From Firmicutes bacterium UBA4049 (lineage in GTDB: Bacteria; Bacillota; Desulfotomaculia; Desulfotomaculales; Nap2-2B): a DNA stretch of 7,402 bases. Every line of letters starts with the position of its first letter. Within the stretch, counting starts at the first letter, position 1. The stretch covers positions 6,388-13,789 of the forward strand of contig DFZT01000022.1 of assembly GCA_002382755.1 (NCBI GenBank). The letters run 5' to 3'. Below, in pieces: positions 1 to 6,469 of this stretch. The notes under the pieces are model-generated. The model had not been told where the DNA came from. It worked only from the letters and a program-made list of their open reading frames with translations, and did no database searches. A program made the position numbers and the translations under genes.

Positions 1-8
1 ATATTACT

Positions 9-926
9 TTATCTATGCTTAAAAAAGTGTTTCTTGTAAAATTCAAAGGTATCTTTCATGCCTTTGGCAAAGGGAGTGTACTTGAAATTCAAAGTCTTTG
101 AAATCAGTAAACCGGAATAAAGTTCGTGCTGTTCCATAGGAAAAGGCAGGGGGATATTCCTTCGCTCAATTTCTTCACAGCTGTATTCCCTTGTTTTAAT
201 CCTCACGCCGCTGATTTCTTCAAATACATTGATTAACTTTTGATATGAGATCATTTCCTCTGCGGACAAGTTGTAAGCATTTCCATATACAATGCTGTTG
301 CCCAAACAGGGGATGCATATGTTGGCAATATCCGTAACGTAAACAAACTGGAAAAGGGAGATCGAATTTGACGGTACCGGCACTTCCTTGTCGGACAAAA
401 TAAGGTCGAAGAAATACGATTCCCTGGGAGCGTAATTATAGGGCCCGTAAACGAAAGCAGGCCTTAATATTGTATAATTGATATTCCTGCTTTCACAATT
501 CTCGATTAATTCAAGTTCTGTAAGATATTTTTTATAGCCATAGTCTCCAAAAGGACCCGGAATAGGTCCCGAAAGCTTGGGCGAGTCTTCGTATTTGGGA
601 TAATCAACGGATGTTTTATAAACCGCGCAGGTACTGAAATAAATATAATGGTTTATTTTGCCTGGCAAATTTTTAATCGCACTGCTTATTTCGTGTGGAA
701 AATCAGCGCAGAAGTCAACTACCACATCCCAGTCCAAAGAAGGGATGGCTTTTTTTATCCTTTCAGTTTCATTCCTGTCGCAGATATGTTCTTCAACACC
801 TTGTATCTTTAACGGCCTGTTTCCCCGGTTCAGGATATGAATTGAATATTCCTGCCTCCTCGTTAACAATAAGGTAAAAACTCTTCCTATAAAATAACTT
901 CCCCCAATAATCAGGATATTTTTCAT
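9..926 (-). CDS. NAD-dependent epimerase/dehydratase family protein (extended SDR)
   Basis: A 305-residue extended short-chain dehydrogenase/reductase, probably cytoplasmic, acting on a nucleotide-linked or similar sugar. The substrate cannot be told from sequence. Seen: an N-terminal beta strand followed by a glycine-rich NAD(P)-binding motif (GGSYFIGR, residues 8-15); a strand ending LNRG (32-35), typical of the CSP41/isoflavone-reductase-like branch; DVVVDFCA (67-74); the catalytic Ser region FSTCAVY (97-103); the YxxxK pair Tyr129/Lys133; LRPAFVYGP (154-162); and FVYVTDIAN (194-202), which commonly lines the substrate pocket. Length is near the family norm, so the gene looks intact. The ATG has only a poor SD (AAGGGG about 14 bases upstream). 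It is transcribed away from the operon to its right and shares a divergent promoter region with it. To the eye its codons are more AT-rich than those of the acpS-nnr-alr genes, so it may belong to a different, possibly acquired, block extending left of the window. Confidence 0.88.
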   Translation of the reverse strand: MKNILIIGGSYFIGRVFTLLLTRRQEYSIHILNRGNRPLKIQGVEEHICDRNETERIKKAIPSLDWDVVVDFCADFPHEISSAIKNLPGKINHYIYFSTCAVYKTSVDYPKYEDSPKLSGPIPGPFGDYGYKKYLTELELIENCESRNINYTILRPAFVYGPYNYAPRESYFFDLILSDKEVPVPSNSISLFQFVYVTDIANICIPCLGNSIVYGNAYNLSAEEMISYQKLINVFEEISGVRIKTREYSCEEIERRNIPLPFPMEQHELYSGLLISKTLNFKYTPFAKGMKDTFEFYKKHFFKHR

Positions 927-1002
927 TCTTATTCTCGATCCCCTTTGTGAAATATAGAAAATAAATACAGATTTCTTTAAAAAAGCTGAAAGCGTTTTGC
1001 GA

Positions 1003-1031
1003 TAGACAATTACTTTTCCCTTAATTATAAT
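1003..1031 (+). promoter_or_regulatory. Predicted sigma-A-type promoter for the sensor kinase operon
   Basis: TAGACA (1003-1008, five of six matches to TTGACA), a 17-base spacer and a perfect TATAAT (1026-1031). Start of transcription is expected around 1038, giving a leader of about 78 bases before the proposed kinase start at 1116. It is the best promoter match found by eye upstream of the five-gene run 1116-6319 and probably serves all of it. Predicted by motif only. Confidence 0.6.
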
Positions 1032-1051
1032 AGTTAAGAGAAAATTGTGAA
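1024..1051 (-). promoter_or_regulatory. Predicted sigma-A-type promoter for the leftward epimerase gene
   Basis: Read on the minus strand, a -35 box TTCACA (1051-1046, five of six matches to TTGACA) is followed by a 16-base spacer and a perfect -10 box TATAAT (1029-1024). Transcription would start near 1017, leaving an untranslated leader of about 90 bases before the ATG at 926. The -10 box overlaps that of the rightward promoter because the sequence ATTATAAT is palindromic. Predicted by motif only. Confidence 0.5.
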
Positions 1052-1101
1052 AGCAAAAGCGCCTTTAAATGACGAATGTTTATAAATATTCAGTCTATAA
1101 C

Positions 1102-1133
1102 GAGGGGGCCTGGAAACGGACAGGAGTTTCTGG
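1102..1133 (+). promoter_or_regulatory. SD sequence and start-codon hairpin of the sensor kinase gene
   Basis: A purine-rich SD sequence GAGGGGG (1102-1108) lies 7 bases before an ACG codon at 1116. The bases 1110-1117 (CTGGAAAC) can pair with 1126-1133 (GTTTCTGG), forming an 8-bp stem with two G-U pairs and an 8-base loop. The ACG sits at the stem-loop junction and the SD directly abuts the hairpin. This SD decides the start: the first standard start codon, ATG at 1188, has no SD in front of it. Whether the hairpin forms is inference. Confidence 0.45.
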
Positions 1134-2447
1134 CGCGGGATACTTATCTGGTGGCTGCCGCTTAATATTGCGGCAGCAGCATTATTAATGTTTTGGAAAC
1201 CTGCAATCTGGCATTGCGTAGTTATCCTGCTCATAACCAATGTTCTGACTGCTCTGGGTATGGATAGGTTTGTTTACAGGCGGAAACTACAGAAAATCAA
1301 GCTTGAGAAAAGCCTGGTTGACTATACAATCCAGATTGCCAATGAAACTTTGCCCTTTTTAAGGCGTGGCCTTAATGAGGAAACGGCTGCCAAAACAGCG
1401 GAGATAATTAAAAAAATTTCCCAGGTTGCAGCAGTAGCAATCACCGATAGAGAAAAAATACTTGCCCACGTCGGATTGGGAGATGATCACCATAAAGCTG
1501 GGGGGCCTATCCTTACAGAGGCAACCAAAGAAGCGCTTTATAGCGGAGAATTGAGAATCTTAAATAGCCCGTATTATTTAAAATGTCCTTTTCCAAACTG
1601 CGCTTTGGAATCCGCCGTGATTGCTCCCCTGAAATGCGGCGGAAAAGTTGTTGGAGCATTAAAATTATACCAGACAAAACCCGGTAAGATTCCGGAGGGG
1701 ATAGTCAAACTGGCAGTCGGTCTGGCTCATTTACTGGGAATGCAAATGGAACTGGCGGAGTTGAACCGGCAGACCCAACTGGTTACCAAGGCGGAGCTGG
1801 AAGCCCTGCGGGCGCAGATTAACCCTCACTTTTTATTTAATACTTTAAATACGATTATCATGTTTATCCGGACAAATCCAGAAACAGCAAGGCGTCTGTT
1901 GATCCGGCTGGCCGGTTTTTTCCGTTATGCGCTTAAAAGAAGAGGGCATTTCAACAGTCTAAAAGAAGAAATTGAGTATTTGAATACATATCTTGTTTTG
2001 GAAAAGGCCCGTTTTGGTGAGAAATTGCAAATAATGAAAGATATCGACGATACTCTTTTGTCCTGCAAGGTACCCGTACTTACTATTCAGCCTCTGGCCG
2101 AAAACGCAATCAAGCATGGCATATTGCCCAAGTTAGGCAAAGGAACTGTCACAATTACAGCCGGTCTCGTTGACGGTGAAATCCTAATTAAGGTAAATGA
2201 CGACGGCGTGGGGATTAAAACAGAAAGATTGCCTGAAATTCTTAAGCCTGGAGTAGGTTCGGGAAACGGTGTTGGTCTCAGCAATGTAAATGAACGTTTA
2301 AAGAGCTTATTTGGAGAAGATCACGGCCTTAAAATAGAAAGCGCCCCCGGAGCAGGCACATCTGTATTTTTCCGGGTTCCACTGAATTTTAAGCATGTGG
2401 ATGGGGAGGAGAGAAAAGATGAAATTGAAAGCTTTGATCGTGGATGA
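1116..2447 (+). CDS. LytS/YpdA-family sensor histidine kinase (two TM helices, GAF, HisK_N/HATPase)
   Basis: Membrane sensor kinase that should phosphorylate the adjacent LytTR regulator. Numbered from the proposed ACG start (443 residues): TM1 about 9-27, TM2 about 31-47, a GAF-like domain about 75-210 with HVGLGDDHH and CPFPNC, then the His-kinase dimerisation region with the H-box QINPHFLFNTLN (phospho-acceptor His238), N-box ENAIKHG (Asn330), G1 box DDGVGI (from 362) and G2 box GVGLSNVNERL (from 385). The five-helix LytS sensor domain is absent; only two helices precede the GAF. The first standard start is ATG 1188 (419 residues), but it lacks an SD and would delete TM1. The frame is open back to the stop at 1098-1100, and an SD at 1102-1108 fits ACG 1116. 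The 3' end overlaps the regulator gene by 29 bases, suggesting translational coupling. The kinase assignment is firm; the exact start and the ligand are not. Confidence 0.9.
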   Translation, partial: TDRSFWRGILIWWLPLNIAAAALLMFWKPAIWHCVVILLITNVLTALGMDRFVYRRKLQKIKLEKSLVDYTIQIANETLPFLRRGLNEETAAKTAEIIKKISQVAAVAITDREKILAHVGLGDDHHKAGGPILTEATKEALYSGELRILNSPYYLKCPFPNCALESAVIAPLKCGGKVVGALKLYQTKPGKIPEGIVKLAVGLAHLLGMQMELAELNRQTQLVTKAELEALRAQINPHFLFNTLNTIIMFIRTNPETARRLLIRLAGFFRYALKRRGHFNSLKEEIEYLNTYLVLEKARFGEKLQIMKDIDDTLLSCKVPVLTIQPLAENAIKHGILPKLGKGTVTITAGLVDGEILIKVNDDGVGIKTERLPEILKPGVGSGNGVGLSNVNERLKSLFGEDHGLKIESAPGAGTSVFFRVPLNFKHVDGEERKDEIESFDRG

Positions 2448-3216
2448 CGAATACCCGGCGCGGCAGGAATTACGTTATGCTTTAAATAACTTTGATAATA
2501 TTGAAGTTATCGGTGAGGCCGCAAATGCGCAGGAAGCCCTCGTATTAATTAAAGCACTGGATTACCAGATTTTATTTCTTGATATATCAATGCCGGGAAT
2601 GAGCGGTATAGAATTGGGCGCGGTAATTCAGAAACTTCCCTGCCAGCCATTCGTTATTTTTGTTACCGCTTACGATGAATATGCCGTAAAAGCTTTTGAT
2701 ATCAACGCTGTCGACTATCTTTTGAAACCGGTGGAAATCGGCCGCTTAAAGCGGGCTATAGACAAAGTACTGAAGTTAATCGGCGATTCCGGATCAAACT
2801 TGGAAAATCAAGAAATTGAGGAAGCAGAAACACCCGTTAATTATAGCCATACAGATATTAATCCTGATTTTGAGCAGATCAAAATAGACCGTATACCTGC
2901 CGAAAAAAAAGGAAAAACAGTTCTCGTGCCCGAATCTGATCTTGTCTTTGCCTTTACAGAAAAAGATTATGTTTACTTAAAAATCTATGATGAAAAACTT
3001 TTTGTAAGGGTTACTTTAAAGGAACTTGAAAAACGTTTAGATCCAAAAATGTTTTTCAGAACTCACCGGTGTTACCTGGTCAACCTGCATAAGGTAAAAG
3101 AAATTGTGCCTTTCTTTAACGGAACATACAACCTTATAGTTGACGACAAGGAAAAAAGCGAAGTTCCCGTAAGCCGTGCGCAGGCGAAAAAACTTAAAAA
3201 AATTATTGGCTTTTAA
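2419..3216 (+). CDS. LytTR-family response regulator (REC + LytTR DNA-binding domain)
   Basis: A 265-residue cytoplasmic transcription factor, cognate partner of the overlapping kinase. Receiver domain about 3-120: acidic pair Asp9/Asp10, phospho-acceptor Asp55 in LFLDISMPGMSG, Thr83 in FVTAYDEYAVKAFD, and Lys103 in DYLLKP. A charged linker about 121-160 leads to a C-terminal LytTR domain about 162-262, with the characteristic FFRTHRCYLVNLHKVKEI segment (212-229) and the terminal VSRAQAKKLKK. LytTR proteins bind direct repeats through a beta-rich fold rather than a helix-turn-helix. ATG 2419 was chosen over the in-frame ATGs at 2395 and 2401 because GGAGGA (2405-2410) lies 8 bases before it and the protein then begins MKLKALIVDDE, as is normal for the family. 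All key phosphorylation residues are present, so it should be functional. Targets are unknown; I found no convincing LytTR repeat in the window. Confidence 0.94.
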   Translation: MKLKALIVDDEYPARQELRYALNNFDNIEVIGEAANAQEALVLIKALDYQILFLDISMPGMSGIELGAVIQKLPCQPFVIFVTAYDEYAVKAFDINAVDYLLKPVEIGRLKRAIDKVLKLIGDSGSNLENQEIEEAETPVNYSHTDINPDFEQIKIDRIPAEKKGKTVLVPESDLVFAFTEKDYVYLKIYDEKLFVRVTLKELEKRLDPKMFFRTHRCYLVNLHKVKEIVPFFNGTYNLIVDDKEKSEVPVSRAQAKKLKKIIGF

Positions 3217-3238
3217 TAAATTAAAAGGCGGATTGCGG

Positions 3239-3619
3239 TTGGTAAAAGGAATCGGCACTGATATAATTGAAATTAAAAGGCTGCGCTTGCTAGCCGAAAA
3301 ATATCCGGGTAAGTTTTTAAATAAAATTTTTACGCAGGATGAACTGGCTTATTGCAGCTTGCGTAAAGATCCCTTTCCTTCTTTTGCCGCCCGTTTTGCC
3401 GCCAAAGAAGCTGTTTTGAAAGCTCTGGGAACGGGACTTGCTCTGGGTATAAGCTGGCGTGATATAGAAGTAGTAATACAAACAGGCCGCGGGCCGAAGG
3501 TATTCTTATATAATAAAGCAACAGAAGTTGCCGGAGAAAAAGGCATTCATAGAATTCTGCTCAGTGTTTCCCACGATCGGGACAAAGCTGTAGCGTTTGC
3601 TTTGGCCTTAGGAGGTTGA
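3239..3619 (+). CDS. acpS: Holo-[acyl-carrier-protein] synthase (4'-phosphopantetheinyl transferase)
   Basis: Transfers the 4'-phosphopantetheine arm of coenzyme A to a serine of apo-ACP, making the active carrier for fatty acid synthesis; a cytoplasmic trimer in characterised bacteria. The 126-residue length is typical. Seen: VKGIGTDIIEI with the Mg-binding Asp8; FTQDELAYC (31-39); ARFAAKEAVLKALGTG (51-66) with Lys56/Glu57; and the C-terminal SVSHDRDKAVAFA (109-121). The start is TTG 3239: it gives the standard M-VKGIGTD N terminus and has AAGGCGG (3225-3231) 7 bases upstream. The longer reading from ATG 3176 would overlap the regulator gene by about 40 bases and add a lysine-rich tail foreign to the family. 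It follows the regulator by 22 bases and precedes nnr by 2 bases, so it is almost certainly in the same transcript. Confidence 0.95.
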   Translation: MVKGIGTDIIEIKRLRLLAEKYPGKFLNKIFTQDELAYCSLRKDPFPSFAARFAAKEAVLKALGTGLALGISWRDIEVVIQTGRGPKVFLYNKATEVAGEKGIHRILLSVSHDRDKAVAFALALGG

Positions 3620-3621
3620 AA

Positions 3622-5175
3622 ATGAAAGTAGTCAGCGCAGCGGAAATGAGGGAGCTGGATCGCACTGCTATAGAGGATTATGGAATACCTGGTGTTGTTC
3701 TAATGGAAAACGCCGGTTTTCAGGTTGTTCAGGTTATCCGGCAGATGCTTCCCAATGTCGAAAACAAGGTAGTTTGCGTATTTTCGGGAAAAGGAAACAA
3801 TGGGGGAGACGGCTTTGTTGTAGCCAGGCATTTGTATAACTTAAAAGCCGATGTAAAAGTTTTTCTTTTGGCAAAAACAGAGGAAATCTCCGGTGATGCA
3901 AAAATAAACATGTCTATCTGGGAGAATATGGGCCGCAAGATAAATATAATAGATGAAAATTATAGTTTCAATGATTTACGTGCTGTCCTTGCAGAGAGCG
4001 AACTGGTTATAGACGCTATTTTCGGCACCGGCTTCAGGGGAATTCCAGGCCCGCCGGCCGCAGGGGTAATTGAGATGATTAACCATAGCGGAAAGCCTGT
4101 AGTGGCCGTAGACATCCCGTCGGGGTTACAGGCGGACAGTGGTCTTGTGGAAGGCCTTTGTGTCAGGGCAGCCTGTACAGTTACTTTCGGCCTGCCAAAG
4201 CTGGGTCTTGTTCAGGAACCTGGCGCAAGCTATACAGGAAAACTTCATGTGGCTGACATTTCCATACCTGCTTTTCTTTATGATAAAGAAACTTTAAAGA
4301 GGCAATTATTAACTAAAGAATTGGTATGCGGTTGGTTTCAGCCGCGACATCCTGCAGCCAACAAAGGAGATTACGGGCGGGCGCTTATTGTTGCCGGGTC
4401 GAGGGGCATGACCGGGGCTGCCTGTCTGGCCGCAATGAGCGCGGCCCGGGCCGGCGCCGGACTGGTTACTCTTGCAGTGCCGTCCGGCCTGCAAAAACTT
4501 GTCGCTTCAAAACTAACTGAAATTATGACTGTTGATTTGCCGGAAAGTCCCGAACAAACAATAGGAAGCGAAGCTTTGGACGTAATTCTTACCCTGGCGC
4601 AGCGCTTTGATGTTATCGCAATCGGACCAGGTATTACCACGCATCCGGAGACGGCTTCTTTGGTAAGAAAAGTTTTGCCCATGTTAAAAATACCTTGTGT
4701 GTTGGATGCAGATGGCTTAAATTGCTTTGCCGGCTATACGGAAGTCTTTAAACTTGCTTCAGCGCCGCTAATCTTAACCCCTCACCCGGGCGAAATGGGC
4801 AGGTTGACAGGCAATACTACGGCGGAAATTCAGCAGCGGCGTTTAGGGATAACGGAGAAAGCAGCCAGAGAGTGGGGCGTCGTTTTATTATTGAAGGGCG
4901 CTTCGACCATAATCGCCTCCCCGGATTCCAAGGTTTATATTAATACTACAGGAAATCCGGGAATGGCTACGGGCGGCGCCGGTGATGTCCTCACTGGAAT
5001 TATTGCCGGTCTAATAGCCCAGGGTTTGAACCCGTTTGACGCGGCGGGGGCGGGCGCTTACCTTCACGGTTTGGCCGGTGATCTTGCGGTCGGGCAAAAA
5101 GGGTACCGGGGGCTCCTGGCTGGCGACATACTAGACTTTCTGCCAGACGCTATTATAGAGACCGAAAGCAATTAA
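3622..5175 (+). CDS. nnr: Bifunctional NAD(P)H-hydrate repair enzyme (epimerase + ADP-dependent dehydratase)
   Basis: Repairs hydrated NADH and NADPH: the N-terminal YjeF_N domain epimerises S/R-NAD(P)HX and the C-terminal ribokinase-like domain dehydrates it using ADP. Length 517 residues, normal for the fused form. N-terminal domain about 1-220: AEMRELDRTAIEDYGIPG (7-24), LMENAG, SGKGNNGGDGFVVARH (55-70), Asp131 in VIDAIFGTGFRG, VAVDIPSGL (161-169). C-terminal domain about 230-510: NKGDYGRALIVAGS (247-260), GPG (335-337), LDADGLN (361-367), LTPHPGEMGRL (385-395), LLKGAST, and the catalytic/anion-hole stretch NPGMATGGAGDVLTGIIAGL (445-464) containing Asp455. ATG 3622 was chosen because GGAGG (3611-3615) is 6 bases upstream; the in-frame TTG at 3616 is adjacent to that SD and too close. 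It lies between acpS and alr, a common order in Gram-positive bacteria. Confidence 0.96.
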   Translation: MKVVSAAEMRELDRTAIEDYGIPGVVLMENAGFQVVQVIRQMLPNVENKVVCVFSGKGNNGGDGFVVARHLYNLKADVKVFLLAKTEEISGDAKINMSIWENMGRKINIIDENYSFNDLRAVLAESELVIDAIFGTGFRGIPGPPAAGVIEMINHSGKPVVAVDIPSGLQADSGLVEGLCVRAACTVTFGLPKLGLVQEPGASYTGKLHVADISIPAFLYDKETLKRQLLTKELVCGWFQPRHPAANKGDYGRALIVAGSRGMTGAACLAAMSAARAGAGLVTLAVPSGLQKLVASKLTEIMTVDLPESPEQTIGSEALDVILTLAQRFDVIAIGPGITTHPETASLVRKVLPMLKIPCVLDADGLNCFAGYTEVFKLASAPLILTPHPGEMGRLTGNTTAEIQQRRLGITEKAAREWGVVLLLKGASTIIASPDSKVYINTTGNPGMATGGAGDVLTGIIAGLIAQGLNPFDAAGAGAYLHGLAGDLAVGQKGYRGLLAGDILDFLPDAIIETESN

Positions 5176-5179
5176 CGGC

Positions 5180-5185
5180 AGGTGA
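5180..5185 (+). promoter_or_regulatory. Ribosome binding site deciding the alr start
   Basis: AGGTGA is a full complement to the 3' end of 16S rRNA as it usually reads in Bacillota. It sits 6 bases before the CTG at 5192. It overlaps the in-frame stop (TGA 5183-5185), so alr cannot start further upstream. The ATG at 5243 has no comparable SD. Confidence 0.6.
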
Positions 5186-5191
5186 CTTATA

Positions 5192-6319
5192 CTGGATGTT
5201 CCGGTTTGGGCGGAAATAGATCTTGGCGCTATTGCGCAGAACATGCGGGAAATACGTAAGATTGTCTCTCCGAACTCAGAAATTATGGCCGTGGTGAAAG
5301 CAAACGCATACGGACACGGCGCTTTGGAGACGGCAAAAGTTGTTCTGGCCAACGGCGCGGCAAACCTGGCGGTTGCAAGGGTTGAAGAAGCAAAAGAGTT
5401 AAGAAAAGCGGGGATTAACGCCCCGATTTTGCTTCTTGGGTACACGCCCGGCGACCAGTTTCACGAAGTATTGGACTTAAATCTGATTCAGACAGTATAC
5501 AGCCTGGAGATGGCTGAAGCGCTGAACAGTATTGCGGAACAATCAGGCGGACAGGTTAAGGTTCATATTAAAATTGATACGGGCATGGGACGCCTCGGTT
5601 TTATACCGGGAAAACCTGCGCTTGAAGATATCCTTAAAGCTGCAAGGCTTCCGTATTTATTTTTAGAGGGGATCTTTACGCATTTTGCGACAGCCGACTG
5701 TGCGGATAAAACTTTTGCCCTCGCGCAGCTTGATCTGTTCATTTCTTTTCTGGAAGAACTTCGCCGGGCAGGGTTGGAGTTTCCTCTCCGGCATAGCGCC
5801 AACAGCGCCGCCCTCCTTGATCTCCCTCAGACTTATTTGAATATGGTTAGGCCCGGAATAATCATTTATGGCTTATATCCTTCCGATGAAATCCGGAACT
5901 CAATTAACCTGAAACCGGCTATGGCCTTTAAAACTAGAATTGCCCAGCTCAAAAAGGCGCCCGCCGGATATAAAATAAGCTACGGATCGACTTACCAGAC
6001 ACCGCAGCCGACAGTAATTGCCGTAATCTCTGCAGGTTATGCGGACGGCTACAGCAGGTTGTTGTCTTCCAGGGGAAATGTGCTTGTTAACGGACAAAGG
6101 GCAAAAGTTGTCGGTCGGGTTTGTATGGACCAATGCATGGTTGATGTCGGGCATATTCATGATGTGTGTCCCGGTGATGAGGTAGTGCTTTTCGGGTCCA
6201 GCGGAAAAGAAACTATTCCGGTTGAAGAAATTGCAAAACTGACCGGAACGATCAGTTACGAAATTGTCTGTATGGTCAACAGCCGGGTGCCGCGTTTTTA
6301 TTTGAATAAAAGTTCATAA
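5192..6319 (+). CDS. alr: Alanine racemase (PLP-dependent)
   Basis: Interconverts L- and D-alanine, supplying D-Ala for peptidoglycan; a cytoplasmic PLP enzyme, dimeric in characterised members. Numbered from CTG 5192 (375 residues): VPVWAEIDLGAIAQN (3-17) starts the TIM-barrel domain; Lys36 in AVVKANAYGHGA is the PLP lysine; GMGRLGF holds Arg134; HSANSAA and RPGIIIYGLYP follow; catalytic Tyr264 is in KISYGSTYQ; AGYADGYSR and RVCMDQCMVD (309-318) are in the C-terminal beta domain. All catalytic residues are present. The first standard start, ATG 5243, would cut off the conserved VWAEIDL strand. The frame is open only back to TGA 5183-5185, leaving ATA 5189 or CTG 5192; the latter has AGGTGA at ideal spacing. 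It follows nnr by 16 bases and is the last gene of the inferred operon. The function is firm; the start codon is inferred. Confidence 0.95.
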   Translation: MDVPVWAEIDLGAIAQNMREIRKIVSPNSEIMAVVKANAYGHGALETAKVVLANGAANLAVARVEEAKELRKAGINAPILLLGYTPGDQFHEVLDLNLIQTVYSLEMAEALNSIAEQSGGQVKVHIKIDTGMGRLGFIPGKPALEDILKAARLPYLFLEGIFTHFATADCADKTFALAQLDLFISFLEELRRAGLEFPLRHSANSAALLDLPQTYLNMVRPGIIIYGLYPSDEIRNSINLKPAMAFKTRIAQLKKAPAGYKISYGSTYQTPQPTVIAVISAGYADGYSRLLSSRGNVLVNGQRAKVVGRVCMDQCMVDVGHIHDVCPGDEVVLFGSSGKETIPVEEIAKLTGTISYEIVCMVNSRVPRFYLNKSS

Positions 6320-6352
6320 TAGAAAAATATAGTATTAAAAAGAAGGAATTAT

Positions 6353-6444
6353 TTGTTGCATGACGAAAATTATGGTTGGAGGGTTGTAAATTTTTAGAAT
6401 ACACGGAATGTGAAGAAAAATACAGGTTTCGACATAATATTTAG
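6353..6444 (+). other. Possible broken or frameshifted mini-ORF upstream of the agr genes
   Basis: The 150-base gap after alr contains AAGGA (6343-6347) followed 5 bases later by TTG 6353, opening a 14-codon ORF (MLHDENYGWRVVNF) that stops at TAG 6395-6397. The stop directly follows AAATTTT (6388-6394), which fits the X XXY YYZ pattern of -1 slippery sites in this frame. Read one base back, the frame continues as LEYTECEEKYRFRHNI and stops at 6442-6444, giving 30 residues in all. It could be a decayed small gene, a programmed frameshift or chance. I recognise no family, and no strong stimulatory structure follows the heptamer. Confidence 0.2.
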
Positions 6445-6469
6445 GGATATTTGGAGCTAGAAAGATATA

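Noticed and set aside
1047..1085. GTG mini-ORF (12 codons, MKAKAPLNDECL) in the leader of the kinase operon
   Set aside because: It would start only about 9 bases after the predicted transcription start, has no good SD, and its first codons overlap the minus-strand -35 box. A short ORF of this size is expected by chance.
3176..3238. The longer acpS reading from ATG 3176
   Set aside because: It overlaps the end of the regulator gene, adds a basic tail not seen in AcpS, and has no SD, whereas TTG 3239 has one at good spacing.
4309..4682. Long antisense and alternative-frame ORFs inside nnr
   Set aside because: They lie wholly within a strongly conserved coding sequence, have low-complexity Arg/Pro/Ala-rich products and no SD; they are shadows of GC-rich codons in nnr.
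6421..6444. YRFRHNI at the end of the mini-ORF as a remnant of an AgrC/Spo0B H-box (RHxxxNH)
   Set aside because: Only a few residues match, the sequence stops before the Asn-His part, and the position before the membrane domain is the wrong order for a kinase.
6320..6469. A terminator after alr
   Set aside because: No GC-rich stem followed by a T run was found; the only small dyad is CAC/GTG around 6402-6412. The alr transcript may read into the agr genes or end by other means.
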